From the NCBI RefSeq assembly GCF_037975245.1, contig NC_092577.1, forward strand, positions 11,040,013 through 11,104,012: a DNA stretch of 64,000 nucleotides. Reading direction: 5' to 3'. Source of the stretch: Apostichopus japonicus (Eukaryota; Echinodermata; Holothuroidea; Aspidochirotida; Stichopodidae). The notes under the pieces were generated by a model. It was not told the DNA's origin, made no database searches, and was given only the letters and a program-made list of their open reading frames with translations. Numbering within the stretch: the first letter of the stretch is position 1; each line of letters opens with the position of its first letter. This document shows, one piece after another, positions 1 to 11,656 of this stretch. A program made the position numbers and the translations under genes.

Positions 1-790
1 TGAACTACCCAAAAATGCCTTAACAATCTAGTCCCAGTGTTGCTGGAACGAAACTGAATTTACAGCTTCTTTTTGAGTTCAGCTGATGGCCTAAACGGTT
101 TTGCATTTTTTTTTATTTAAAGGACTGAAAACTTGTACTTCAACTTAGTGGTTTTAGCCGTTTAGGTTTACACCCCGTAGAACAGTTTTAAAATAAACGT
201 GAAGTTAATGATTCTGACCTCATAAAAAATCCGTGAGTACGGCGTTCAATGAATAAAATCATCAAAAGTGATTAGATCATAATTGGACTGTCCAGTTTAT
301 TTTTATCTTACAATTTTTAAGGCTGCTCTTCTGCATTGTTGGTCGAATTGGTTAAGGGAATAAACACGGGCAAATGGATTCGAGTCGAGGGTATCGTTTC
401 AGTTAAGTATGTTACGTAATTGAGGAAGTATATAGGTACAGAAGAGTATAAAAGGTCACTGCATTGCATTTCAAAATGTTGGAAAACTTAATCGGAATAT
501 AATTTCTACGTGCTATTTATATTTAGCTGGAACTGTTTCTCCTTTAGTCCCCGATGCCTTGTGATACGAAATCGTAGATAAGACATCACATTTATAAGTT
601 AAAAGTGATGCACAGTTTTAAATTGCAGAATTTGTATCATAAAAGGTCAGAAGACGAGACACACTATCCCGGCGAGAAACGGTAAAAAAAAGTGGCACTT
701 GCCGTTATGATCCACTTAAACCAACACCCTCTAAACAAAAAACTTAAAAATTTAAAAAAAGAAGAGAAATAAAAAAAAACTAATTTTTAC
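1..790. other. Gene-free AT-rich stretch
   Basis: No reading frame or known repeat stands out. Around 338-400 a weak Pol III-like pair is visible, an A-box-like TGGTCGAATTGG followed by GGATTCGAGTCG, which may be a worn tRNA-derived relic. The end of the stretch (about 720-790) is very A-rich and leads into a decayed TRIM copy. Confidence 0.5.
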
Positions 791-794
791 ATCT

Positions 795-1800
795 ATGGCT
801 ATCTTGAGAGAGAACACTTTATCCATTTTGCTGAAAACTAATCATAAACTTAACAAGTGTAATAATGAAAGAAAAACGAGGGATACTGGACATCGAAAAC
901 CTATAAGAAAATATGAAAACACTCCAACAAATGTTTATTTTGATAAGGAATTTGATAAGGAACCAATTAAGAGAGAAATATAGAAACATCTCAAAGTAAA
1001 TACGATGACATATATGAATAGTTTGAAAAAATATTTGCGATAAAAATGAGGGCGATCTTTTAGTAAATTTGAATGCATATTGATATCACCATCGTTAATA
1101 GTTTGAAAATATATTTGCGATAAATATGAGGGCGATCTTTTAGTAAACTTGGATGCATATTTGCTAGTTAAAGAGCTGAAATAGAGAGTCTGTTGTTGTT
1201 GTAAAGGGAATCAAAGTTAAAGACTGCTGGATCAATTGAATTACAAGCAATACGGATATCATCATTGTTATCACTGGTTGGACATTCAGTGGGTTCTCAC
1301 CCATTATTGTCATCATCAAAATACGGAGAAATACAAAAACAGGATCAGATTAGGTCTAATCAGCAGTCTACATTTTCGGTACTGCTGTTTGTTATCAAAA
1401 CTCGATGTTGTAACAATTTGTACTCCGGATGAAATCGATATTTATGATGCTCGTGATGAGAGGAAAAGCACCAGTGACGTCAGGAACATCTGCCAACAGG
1501 TCAGGTAGTGGTGTGTGTAGCTACTGATCATGTTAAAAATCACATCATTGTTGGTAATAACAACAGAAACGTGTGTGTGTACTTGTTGAATAACAGTCGC
1601 ACCATCACACTAACACATTAAATCACATATGGTGTCACTGTGCATAGAGGTAGTCTCCTGGTCTGTGACTCTACGATACAGCATATACAGTCATCATGGA
1701 GGGACGGATCAAAAGAGGAAGATGATAGATGAATTAATGAGACCAGGTCTTCATGGAGGTTACTGGGGACCTAAAAGGGTCTACACACATACAAACTTTA
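795..1800 (+). pseudogene. Decayed TRIM-like gene copy (TRIM-A)
   Basis: Pieces of the coiled coil and C-terminal domain of the neighbouring TRIM genes can be read in shifting frames. At 865-985 the DNA matches the TRIM-B segment for the TKERKRG...ENRRK part of the coiled coil. At 1035-1160 it reads CDKNEGDLL, like CDEKDGAFL in TRIM-B. At 1195-1300 a VVVVKGIKVKDCWI segment ends in a stop, and at 1395-1510 the ICTPDEIDIYDAR segment matches VCQADEIGIYDVR. At 1640-1700 another frame gives VHRGSLLVCD, as in TRIM-D. Frameshifts, stops and an internal 79-bp duplication make a functional product very unlikely. No RING or B-box part was seen. It is the same strand as TRIM-B, about 1.6 kb upstream, so it is probably an old tandem copy. 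Confidence 0.85.
1018..1160. repeat. 79-bp tandem duplication inside TRIM-A
   Basis: The segment starting AATAGTTTGAAAA at 1018 recurs at 1097 with a few substitutions, including the GATAAAxATGAGGGCGATC stretch. It duplicates coiled-coil coding sequence of the dead TRIM copy. Confidence 0.85.
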
Positions 1801-2096
1801 ATTCGTGCCTTAATGCCTTGTAAGTTATACAAGTTATTATTTTCATGTATTGGCTCTGCGTGTACATGGAATGATGTACATTGCTTTAGTTCGTGGAAAA
1901 CGCATAGGTCAAACTATAATGTACTATGATGAACCCGAAAATTGAAGTGGAAGGCTGAAACGTTCAGCACCATGAGGTTAAAGAATAAAGGAATGAAACA
2001 TAAATACTGCATTAAAATCCAGATTTATCGAACGATAATGCAGGAGTTTTTAAAAATCTAGGTTTATCAAACGGTAATCCAAGTTTTCAATTAAGG

Positions 2097-2345
2097 CGGA
2101 GTGTATAGCCTAGTGGTTAACGCCGGCGTCTCCCAGTCATGAGATCCCCGGTTCGATTCCCCTCCGACAGCAAGGTGTGTCGTCTGGCAAGGGTGTTGTT
2201 CAATAACAACTTCCCGACATGGACGTTAAATGGATGTGTGCCGAGAGATTGGCTTCGGTCAGCTTGCGAGTCTATAAGCCTCCATGGCTTCTTTCGCGAG
2301 TTCCTGCTTGCGGGAAGATCACATATACATACATACATTAATATC
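2097..2345 (+). mobile_element. tRNA-derived SINE
   Basis: The head has a Pol III A-box TAGCCTAGTGG and a B-box GGTTCGATTCC spaced as in tRNAs. A non-tRNA body and a simple ACATACATACATTA tail follow. A second copy lies reversed at 59825-59973, and the 3' half alone recurs at 41895-42002, so this is a dispersed family and not a tRNA gene. Confidence 0.85.
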
Positions 2346-2550
2346 CAGGTTTTTTCAAGTGTTACAAAATAACAATCTGGAATGTCTAGTTATCTGGCGT
2401 TTAAATTGTCATTGATGTCCCAAAATGGAACTGATGTAGTGAAAAGGTTAGCCCTATAACGTAAAGGAATAAAAGGAATGAAATTTCAATAGCGTATGTA
2501 GGCGACCCAGCAGCCGCAATTGAAGTTTTTTTTTTTTATTGTTTGATTAT

Positions 2551-3345
2551 GACAAAGGCTATATATATTACCATTCAATTCCGTACTGCTTATTCCAAAG
2601 TCCTATTTAATAATGCATGGTAAAAAATCGTCCGATTACACTACGGTTGATAATAATAAATAGTTAATATAATAAATTAGCACGCCATTTTGACTTTGAG
2701 AGCAAGTCTGTCGCGTGTTTTTGATATTGTCGGTTTCTGTTTTTTCTTGAGGACATTCGTGCGACAGGATCCGTATATAATAGGTAAAAGTTACAAATAA
2801 ATTATATAAATACGAAAAACGGTACCGTTATAGGTTACAAAAATAACAGGTTGTGCAGAACAAAAGAAGTATAAAAAAGCGAGTTTGAGAGTATCATTAC
2901 CAGGGAACCGTTAATATTCGCTTCTATAGCCTTTAACACTAGAGAGGTAACCAAGTGTATACAAGCACATATTGAAGCTGCTTTTTTATCGGTTGTTAAG
3001 ACCAAGGCTATTTACATTATCATTCAATTTTTTACTGCTTTATCCAAAGTTCTATTTGATAGTTCATCATAAACGCCATCGAGTGACACTACTGCTGATA
3101 GTAGTTATAATGATAAAATAAAAATGCACGCCAATTTTGACTACGACAGGCCAAATCTATTGCGTATTTCTGATATTGTAGGTTCTCTGTTTCTTGAGAA
3201 CATGGTGCAATAGGTTGGTTCAAGTTACAAATAAATTAAATTCGACAAAACGACGGTTTCTTTATAGATTATAGGGTGAGCAGAAACACAATAATGTACA
3301 GTAGGCGAGGTTAAGACTTTTATTATTAGTATACTGCTCCTTTTC
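2551..3345. repeat. Tandem duplication upstream of TRIM-B (period about 449 bp)
   Basis: The block at about 2551-2915 recurs at about 3000-3345 with many substitutions and indels. Shared landmarks include GACxAAGGCTAT, CACGCCA(A)TTTTGACT, TGATATTGT(C/A)GG and AGTTACAAATAAATTA. It ends about 60 bp before the splice acceptor of the TRIM-B coding exon, so it lies in the presumed 5' intron or promoter region. Confidence 0.8.
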
Positions 3346-3379
3346 ATGTGCATAGCCAATTCCATCCATCCATCCATCT

Positions 3380-3412
3380 ATCTAATATGTATCCTTGTAT
3401 ATTGCAGAAACC
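3380..3412 (+). promoter_or_regulatory. Probable 3' splice site before TRIM-B coding exon
   Basis: The sequence TTGTATATTGCAG ends at 3407, followed by AAACC and the ATG at 3413. TRIM-D has the same arrangement (AAATTGCAG ending at 28672, ATG 20 bases later), so both genes probably have a spliced 5' UTR and a single coding exon. Confidence 0.65.
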
Positions 3413-5623
3413 ATGCCTGCCACAACGATTGCTTCGTCAACACCTCTAAGTGACTTGGCAGAAAACTTTTTCCTGTGTCCTGTTTGCTTGGATCAATTTA
3501 AAGAACCGAAACAGTTACCATGTCTCCATCGATACTGTAGGAATTGCTTGAGAGCAGTCATTGGAGCCAGCCAAGATGGAAAAATTAAATGTCCAATGTG
3601 TAAACAGAATTATGTCATACCGGAAAATGGAGTTGACGATTTCAAAACTGATTTTCATATGAAGAGTGTAGTTGAGTTCATAAAGTTGCAAAAATCTTTT
3701 GAAAATAAAGATTTGAAGAAATGCATCAGCTGTTCAAAGACTACAATAGTTTCAGCATACTGTTTCAAGTGTAGGGACTTTTTATGTAATGACTGTAACG
3801 AGGTTCACGCCAGCAGTAAGATGTTCACAGATCATCAACCACTCACTCTGAAATTGGATAATAAGGAAACAAAGAACTTAACACTGGAAAAGTTAGCAGC
3901 ACTCACAGTGGATCCTAGGTGCATTGTACATGTGAAAGAGAAAGCCAACTTATGTTGCAGCAGTTGCGGAAATGTACCAGTTTGTATTATCTGTATATAC
4001 AGTAAGCACAAAGGTCATGACCTGCATGACGTAACTGAACTAGCAAAGGGTGAAAGAGAATTGCTCAAGCCGAAACTAGCTGAATTAAACATGTACAGAG
4101 CTAAGTTATACGAACTACCTAAGAAAGTCGGAATTGCTGCTCAAACACTAAAGGAAAATATTGATGAGAAAACAGAAAAGTTTATGAATCAGCACAAACA
4201 GCAGACACACAAGATAAAAGAAAAACTGGCCAAACGTACCAAAGAAAGAAAACGAGGGATATTGGAAATTGAAAACAGAAGGAAAGATGAAAACAAGCAA
4301 ACCAGTCTTAATTTTGAAAAGGAGTTGAGCCAATTGAAAGAGAAATATGATAAAATCAGAGAAAGAACTGAAAACAAATATGATAAAGAATGCGAAGAGT
4401 TTAATGTTAAATGCGATGAAAAAGACGGAGCATTCTTGGAAAAACTTAGAAGCTTAGATGTCAGTTTCAAAAACCTGACAACGGCGAATGGTTTGCTGGC
4501 AAAGCCATATGAAGAAGAACTAAGGCAAAGGTCAGACTATTGTGACCAGATTATTAAACGATACGAGAACTTCACAGCAACGACTACGTCTGTTCTTGCC
4601 TCTAATGACGTTTGGAAAGACGTTCAGTGTATTCCTGATATTAGAGCAGCTTGTGACACTTTGATAGAAGAAATGAAACATGACTTTCCTGAATTAAAAT
4701 CTTTGTCTGATTTTAAAATTAGCAAAATCAAGAAAGTTAAATTTGATGACGTAAGAATCAGTGACCAAAGTGAGTCAGATGTTGATGTTGAGGGAATCAA
4801 AGCCAAAAATTGGTGGATCACTAGTATAATAAGCAACGGGGATGGTAAAATCGTTATTACTGGTGCCGAATCACGTGAGCACTCACACATCACTCTCATC
4901 ACCGGACGAGGAGAACTTCTACGACAGGATCACATCAAGATGGATAACCGCATGCATTACCCGAACCGTTACTGTTGTAATTTATCAGAGTTCAAAGTTA
5001 TAACAGTTTGTCAAGCAGATGAAATCGGTATTTATGATGTCCGTAATGGTTCACACATCAGGAAGCACATCAGTGGCATGACAAGAAGCTGGTCAGCAGG
5101 TCAGTTGGTAATGTGTGTTGCTACTGATCTTGTCAAACATCACATCATTGTTGGTACCACCCTCAGATACCTCTACGTATTTTATAATGAATTGAATTAT
5201 AGTCACACCATTACACTACCGGATGCAATCAGTGGATCGTGGGGCATCGCTGTGCGTAGAGATAGCCTTTTGGTATGTGACTACATGAGTGCGGGAGCAT
5301 ATGCAGTCACCATGGAGGGATCGAAGAGTAAGCTGATGTATGAATTCCCGAAACCGGAACTAGATGGATGCAACTGGAGACCTATCAGTGTGTGTATAGA
5401 CAAGAATCAATTCATCTACATGTTATGGTGGGCAAGTACCTCAGGCCATCGGAGATGTCTCCTGGTACAGTACAGTCAAGATGGCCGACAGTTGTTGACA
5501 ACAAAATCAGTTGATGATAATGCTCGTTGTATAACCACATTAGAAGTTGATGATTCTGATAAACTTCTAATAGCAACACATAACTCGGGAAAGCTGTACA
5601 CTTACGGTCTGGTAGCTAAGTAG
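3413..5623 (+). CDS. TRIM-like RING/B-box E3 ubiquitin ligase (TRIM-B)
   Basis: Predicted 736-residue protein, intact in one exon. A C3HC4 RING (C22-C63, with CPVC, CLHRYCRNC and CPMC) is followed by B-box 1 (from C104), B-box 2 (C170-H205, ending HKGHDLH) and a long charged coiled coil (about 215-390). The C-terminal region of about 280 residues has beta-strand-like repeats (GIYDVR, HHIIVGT, LLVCDY, YMLWW), suggesting a propeller of NHL or related type. By family, RING/B-box/coiled-coil proteins are ubiquitin E3 ligases, often in innate immunity or RNA control; the role here is inferred. The frame is open further 5' (non-ATG, 3395), but the acceptor ending at 3407 and the alignment to TRIM-D favour the ATG at 3413. 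TRIM-D, at 28693, is its closest intact relative. Confidence 0.92.
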   Translation: MPATTIASSTPLSDLAENFFLCPVCLDQFKEPKQLPCLHRYCRNCLRAVIGASQDGKIKCPMCKQNYVIPENGVDDFKTDFHMKSVVEFIKLQKSFENKDLKKCISCSKTTIVSAYCFKCRDFLCNDCNEVHASSKMFTDHQPLTLKLDNKETKNLTLEKLAALTVDPRCIVHVKEKANLCCSSCGNVPVCIICIYSKHKGHDLHDVTELAKGERELLKPKLAELNMYRAKLYELPKKVGIAAQTLKENIDEKTEKFMNQHKQQTHKIKEKLAKRTKERKRGILEIENRRKDENKQTSLNFEKELSQLKEKYDKIRERTENKYDKECEEFNVKCDEKDGAFLEKLRSLDVSFKNLTTANGLLAKPYEEELRQRSDYCDQIIKRYENFTATTTSVLASNDVWKDVQCIPDIRAACDTLIEEMKHDFPELKSLSDFKISKIKKVKFDDVRISDQSESDVDVEGIKAKNWWITSIISNGDGKIVITGAESREHSHITLITGRGELLRQDHIKMDNRMHYPNRYCCNLSEFKVITVCQADEIGIYDVRNGSHIRKHISGMTRSWSAGQLVMCVATDLVKHHIIVGTTLRYLYVFYNELNYSHTITLPDAISGSWGIAVRRDSLLVCDYMSAGAYAVTMEGSKSKLMYEFPKPELDGCNWRPISVCIDKNQFIYMLWWASTSGHRRCLLVQYSQDGRQLLTTKSVDDNARCITTLEVDDSDKLLIATHNSGKLYTYGLVAK

Positions 5624-7430
5624 ATTATTGAAATGTTTGAAACCAAGGTGATAACAGGAACAATCGTAATCTAGTAATCCTCCACATTGACTTGATCATT
5701 AAACAGCGTGTTCGTTTGAAGTTCGAATGATCTGCTACCACTTTCCCTTATTTTTCAAAATAATCATTGAAAAATAATGATTGAACCATTGTATAGTTTA
5801 TGTAATATGGCTTACAGTTACTGGCATCGAAAACATCCAGATAAGAATTTTCTTTGTATTATCCTATGAAAGGCGGTGAATCCATAACCATAAAAACAAA
5901 ACAAACTTGCTTTGAATAAGGCGTGTATATTTTAATGTTTTTGTATTCTTACTCTATAGTTATTGATATATTTTGGTTTGTATTCCCTTTAGCGTATGTA
6001 GCCTATATTAATAGACGTATGATGTTGTCGTAAATATTCTCATATAATATGCTTAGGTGATGTTAACTGTGAATGGAACTCAACTCGTGTCCATTTTGAC
6101 AAGGGTTGTTCGTGTGGAAGTATGCTACTACTACTACGACAAATGTAAACTTTATGCAAATTATGTCCAAACATCGTTATTTCTAACTGACAAACCGAGG
6201 TTACGCTTCAAGGATTGTCGTCACTAGGCAAAAACAGGTTTTTTAAACGTTTTTTTTTTGATAAGTATGCTGTGCACAGACGACAAATAAGATCAGTAAT
6301 AGATTGACAAAAGTATATTCAAACATTGGAGTAGTAAGTAGTTCTCAGTGCTAGAGGTTCCGAGTATCAAGTACCCAAAGTGCGATTTAAACGCACATTT
6401 GAACGTAAATTTGTTGGTATGCTAAGTATACTGTTGCCCTTTAATGTTGTTGTAAATACTCTCATGCATCCGTTCAATTGGCTGGTAACGTTGAGTGGAA
6501 CTCAACTCGTGTCCATGTTGACAAGGGTTACTCGTGTGGAGGTATGGTTACACCTCGACAACTGTAATCTTAATGTCCGCACTTGGTTGTTTCTTACTGA
6601 CAAATTGAAGGTTATCTTCGTGATTGTCATCAAAAAGTAAAAAAAAAACAAAGCAGGTTTGTCAATTAAGATCATTACTAAATTGAGAAACAGTGTATTT
6701 TGTCAAATATTGGAGTAGCAATAATATTGTACGAAGGTTTCCATTTGCTTTTATTCGTATGGAACAACCTAGCAAATTTTTCGGATCACGAACTCTTGAT
6801 GGTCCAATCAAAACCATGATTTAGCTGTAATGGAGTGCCGAGGAATTCTCAGTACTTAAGGTTCCGAGTATCAAGAACCATAGTCCAATATAAACGTTAC
6901 CATGTTTCATCATTATTTTTGTTTAATAGGTTTATACAATGAACGTACTTCTGTTAGTAGGCTATGTGCACAGATGAGCTATTATAGTACAACCTACTTC
7001 ACTGATATCTACAGTTTAACTTTAAGACCAATAAACTCTAGTAAATTCGGCACATGGATCATTTATAGATCCATGCTAGATCATTTCGTTAAGTTATTTG
7101 TCAATGATGGGTAACTGTCACATTTTATGTCATATTTGATTGATGAAAATATTTTTTGGGGGGTGGGGAGGATGTGGTCCTTTTCCTGACGTAGCTAACC
7201 GGTACCGACAGTTATTTTGTATGGATCTTGCCAGCAATACCAAGATTGTCCATTGTGGCTGTTCTAGATAAAATGCCGATAGTTTGAAGTCAGCCGAGCG
7301 AAAAAAGAAGAACATCGGGAGGGGGCGGGGGGAGAGGGGCTTATGAAGTCAGTAATAAATTCTGTGTTTCTGATCCGAAAACATTCTTCCATGTATCTGA
7401 CAATAAAGCATTCTTGCTCAACTACTCGGA
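5624..7430. repeat. Non-coding region with diverged tandem copies
   Basis: No gene is recognised. The block around 5995-6365 recurs around 6420-6900: GGAACTCAACTCGTGTCC is at 6075 and 6497, a CATTGGAGTAG-like segment at 6325 and 6708, and GGTTCCGAGTATCAAG near 6356 and 6860. The second copy carries an extra segment of about 120 bp. The rest is AT-rich DNA without clear features. Confidence 0.6.
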
Positions 7431-7439
7431 CGAAAAATT

Positions 7440-8400
7440 GGTAAATTGGCGAAGACAGCAATCCACCACTTGGAGCGATGAAATTGTTCCTCGCATGAGG
7501 TTTCCAAGATGTAGCAAGGAGTGTCTTAAATGTATCAATAGCTGTGCTTCTTCAATTCGCAGAGCTTGAAAGAGGAAGCAGACACGCGACCGTTGTTGCA
7601 TGCAGTATATGCTGCAAAGAAAGAGGGTGTGAAACGCATAGTGATCCATGCACATAGTACAGTAGTTATCATATTGAGCATCTATTATTACAAGAGGATG
7701 CTTCAAGAGTTTAGTTTGCATGAGCTGTGGACGAAGACACAAAATAGGTACTTATACACGAGATAGCAGCAAACTGGGATGACGAGATGTGTCAGACTCC
7801 GCCACATATCCCCTCAGCCTCAGTGAGAGGGAACTACGAATCATCCGTACTTTACTAAGAAGAAAAGTATATATGGCTTAAAATGTCCAAAACCGTCCCA
7901 ATAGATTATCTAGCACGATTTGGGGAAGTTGATTTTACAGAGTCCAGATGCAGTTATTAAACAAGTAAGAGATCTGTTAAATGCAGTCTACTCTTCAGCT
8001 TATGAAGGGTCATCTTTTCCCAACTCTGGCTGAATTTCTCAAGAACAAGGAACCACACCTGAACTGCCACCTACAGAAGATTCAATTCTTTTGCACTTTA
8101 ACAGTGTATGCAACCATGATTGATAAGACAGCACACGAACCCAGTCTGAACTTCCAGAACCACAGGAATATGGATGGACAATGAAGACAGATAAATCAGC
8201 CCCGCTGCCAAAGAGTAATCTCGCGTGGACGTATCATAACGGACTAGCTGCTCATGCAAGAGAGGGTGCAATAAACACTTTAAATGGTACCATGGCCTGC
8301 TCCCATCGGGTGTCTTTGCAGAGGTCGTCGTGACATCTGTAGTCGAGTACGGTATGCGGAGGAGTTCACAAGTGGGATCGACAGTAGTGAGTCTGAATAA
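7440..8400 (+). pseudogene. Remnant of a transposon-associated gene with an EADTR motif
   Basis: At 7566-7690 the frame reads EEADTRPLLHAVYAAKKEG followed by a KRIVIHAHST block. From memory, this resembles a multicopy invertebrate gene family with a conserved E-x2-D-T-R motif that often travels with mobile DNA. At 8068-8120 another frame reads ELPPTEDSILLHF, and at 8160-8210 GWTMKTDKSAPLPK, both like the C-terminal part of the same family. Frames shift and stops intervene. The family assignment is from memory and would need a protein search. Confidence 0.5.
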
Positions 8401-8649
8401 AATTATTCAAAGAACCTATTCGTTATGTTGATCGACCGTGATATCATGAGGTAAGCTGATCAATCATATGCCAATGCGCCTTGTGTTTTCAAAAGAAAAA
8501 TAACTTCATGTAGACTGAAAATATGACTAAGAAACTAACATTTAGCGTTTAGTAATCCGTTTTAAATGTCCTTCAGTTTGATTCCAAAGTTGATACTCTT
8601 CGTGTCCCCATCCCTCATGTAGGACCCTCCCCATGTTACGGAGCTCGTA

Positions 8650-8985
8650 CGTATGGAAAGCCATTTTAACATTTAATCCACAATTTAATATATCTGAAAT
8701 TATAATTGATGAGTATTTCAGATATCTGTAATTTGAATTGTAGATATCTAAAATTGAATTACAGATATCTGGAATTGAATTGTACAACAAATCTGACACT
8801 GAAGTGTAGAAATCTGAAATCCCATTTTAGATATCTTACATTGAATTCTAAATATCTGGAATGTAATTATTGATATCGGAAATGGAATTAGATAAATCTG
8901 AAATAGACTTGTAGTTATAAAAAATTGAAATTGTAGATATTAAACATTGAATTATTGTTATCTAAAATTAAATTGTAAAAATTCA
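8650..8985. repeat. Degenerate AT-rich minisatellite based on AGATATCTGAAATT
   Basis: Units of roughly 25-30 bp alternate AGATATCT-like and GAATT-like blocks. Short versions of the same block, preceded by the same CCATTTTAACATTxAATCCACAATTT-type flank, occur at about 27750-27830 and 42610-42695. Confidence 0.75.
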
Positions 8986-9689
8986 GGAACAATCATAACC
9001 TTACCTTGAGGGACCAGGCTGAATGAAGAAAGAAAAAACTGGCACATGCCCATTTCTCTCAAGGCCCAAAGACACTTCACGAATCATTCAAATCCCAACA
9101 GGGGTCACAAAGGTGTGAGACTTATGTGTATGCGTGTATGCTTTCGTGAAACGCGCAGTTAGCTGTGAACAGACAATGCGTACATGTACATGTATAGTAT
9201 GAAATTAAATTGGTGTTATCTTTGCTTCAGTTATTAATATTTTTAGCAATTATGATCTTTTGTGGAGCAAATTTCCAGAATGATTTACGAAACTGACACG
9301 GTGAATTTTTACTAACTTTTCTTTCCGCCCGCCCCCAATGTGAAAATGAAATTGCTACGTACTGTGGCGGCGTTGTGTACTGTGACTGTGCGATTGAATA
9401 GTCAATGTACAGTCCCGACTACTCTCCCCAGCGTTACGTTACAATACCTATGCAGATATACCGGTGCACAATTTTCAGGAGCAATCCATACGAGATCTCC
9501 ATGCATCAATGGACACAGCTTTTCAGAAATTTTAGGATAAAATAGACTCTATATTTTTAAAACAACAAGAAATAAAGGAACGGATAACAACCCTAGAGAG
9601 GACACACAAATACCTGGAGCAAAGCACAAGCTTTTTTATGCCACACCGTTGCCGAACTTAATGACAGGCAAACAAAATGGAGGCTGAGT

Positions 9690-10130
9690 TAAGTTCTGTA
9701 TCCGCATGGTTTAGAGCTAACGAGCTGTCATTAACTGTAAGTAAAAACAATGTTCATGATATTTCGTCCCATTCAACGTAGTCAATTCGATTGACATATT
9801 TATGGAGAACAGTAAAGTAAATTTGAACAAGAAAACTAAAGATTCTCGGTGTTTACCTAGATTCCCATAAATCATGGAAAAATCAAATTGACTAACTGTG
9901 TTCTAATATTTCCAAGGTCATTGGAATATTTCATAAAAATCGTTAATTAAGTATCATCCCATTTCCTGAAAAGATTATATGAATCCCTTATCCATTCTAA
10001 ATTTTAATGTTGTAACATTATCTGGGAAAATGCTTTTTCGTCTTATTAACAACATCTACACGTTCTCAAAGAAAGCCATTCGAATGGTGATGAGCTGTAA
10101 TTATCATGCCCACAGTAGTACATTTTTTTT
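9690..10130 (+). mobile_element. Non-LTR retrotransposon remnant (reverse transcriptase C-terminal part)
   Basis: Broken frames read SAWFRANELSLTVSKNN, then KILGVYLDSHKSWKNQID, then SKVIGIFHKNR, in the order usual for the region after the RT palm in CR1/jockey-type elements (W-x-x-x-N-K/E-L-S-L, I-L-G-V-x-x-D). Stops and frameshifts show it is dead. Its boundaries are not visible. Confidence 0.65.
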
Positions 10131-10687
10131 TTAAATCTAAAAGTCCTAACTATCTACGATATCTTGAAATTCCAGGTTGGTATGTTCATGTACAGGTATG
10201 TAAACATACTTTTGCCCCGCGATTTTGATGCATAATTTTAAGTTTAACCGCGAAATTCATACCCATTACACACGATTTTTCTAAACAAATTCGTACTAAT
10301 TTGTCCACCACAGAAATATCGCGCCGCATTTTCATAAACACTGGGATCGGTATATGGAATTTTGCATACCAAACCTTTAAAGATGCTAACTCCATAACTC
10401 CCTTCAATTCCAAATTTAAATCTGCATAGAGATGCCAGTAAAATTCCTATGATACTTTTTTGAAAAAAATCAGCAAAGATAAATACCTGGGCACGAAAAC
10501 CAAACGACTTAACTGCTTCACTTTCAATCCCAGTTCCCTTGTAACGAGCCTGTGACCAAGTGAAAAGTTGAAGTTAAAGATTACCGTCTTGTTTGAAGTC
10601 CCACAAAACTGTACAACTTAACCCCTGGTCTTTGGTAACTTATCATACCCACATACCAAAGTTCGCACAATTCAAACAATCCTTCAT

Positions 10688-10862
10688 GGGGCACTGCTCT
10701 GCAACACATTTACGTGTGCCCGGGGAGGGTGCACCTGGGTGAAAAAGGCAATGGAGATAAGTTGCCTTGCCCAAGGACAGAACGTAGTGACCTGGTCAGG
10801 ATTCGAAACCGCAAACCTTCGATCTCAAGTCCGCTGCCTTGACCACTTCACCATAACACAAC
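10688..10862 (-). mobile_element. tRNA-derived SINE (second family)
   Basis: Read on the minus strand, an A-box TGGTGAAGTGG is followed by a B-box-like GTTTCGAATCC. A body containing CTTGGGCAAGGCAAC and CTCCATTGCC comes next, resembling conserved SINE body sequence known from other animals. The family name is not certain. Confidence 0.65.
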
Positions 10863-10885
10863 GCTCACAGCTTGACGATGTAAGG

Positions 10886-11330
10886 TCAAACTCATAAGAT
10901 GGTATTATGAGTCTCTGACCAATGTAAACAGTGCAAATCCTTAGTCGCTACGAAATCACTCAACATGTGTCAACTGCGTTAGTTGTTGTTTTCATGATAC
11001 AAGCAGGGAGCTACATGCTGTGTACGGCTAACCTCTTACACAACCGTATAAGACATGGTTTGTTATAGAATTGGTGGAATTATTCTGTATGTACGACTAC
11101 CTACGTGAAGTGGAATACGTTAACGGTAGAAGTTGACAATATTATATACACAGGTCAAATTCCTAACGTATGGTCTGTGGAGTCTCTGACCAGTAAAATG
11201 AGTGCAAACCCTTGGTCGCTACGAAATCACTCAACGTGTGTAAACCGCTTTATTTGATGTTTTCATACATACAGTAAGCTACATGCTGTGTATGGCTACC
11301 CTCACGCACAACCGTATGAGATGTGGCATC
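10886..11330. repeat. Tandem duplication of the FMO 5' flank (period about 268 bp)
   Basis: The block at 10886-11060 (GTCTCTGACCA..., CGCTACGAAATCACTCAAC, CTACATGCTGTGTA, CACAACCGTAT) recurs at about 11153-11330. The second copy runs into the first FMO coding exon. It probably carries promoter or 5' UTR sequence. Confidence 0.8.
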
Positions 11331-11357
11331 ACGTCGTCAGAGAAAAGTGACAGCATA

Positions 11358-11587
11358 ATGAAGCAACTTGAGCGAGTTGCCATTATCGGGTCTGGACCGA
11401 GCGGCTTAGCAGCGATTAAATCCTGTTTGGAAGAAGGATTAAAGCCACAGGCCTTCGAAAGAACAGACAAACTTGGTAGGTCATTAGTTACTAGTAAAGC
11501 TTAATTTTGGTGGTTTTTATATTGATTCATTCTCTCTGGGCATCACAACTTTTGTCTTCTCGTATTCGGCGACAATCATGTTATGTA

Positions 11588-11656
<69 letters not shown>

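Noticed and set aside
4148-4902. Minus-strand frames inside TRIM-B.
   Set aside because: They are shadows of the AT-biased coding strand; no domains.
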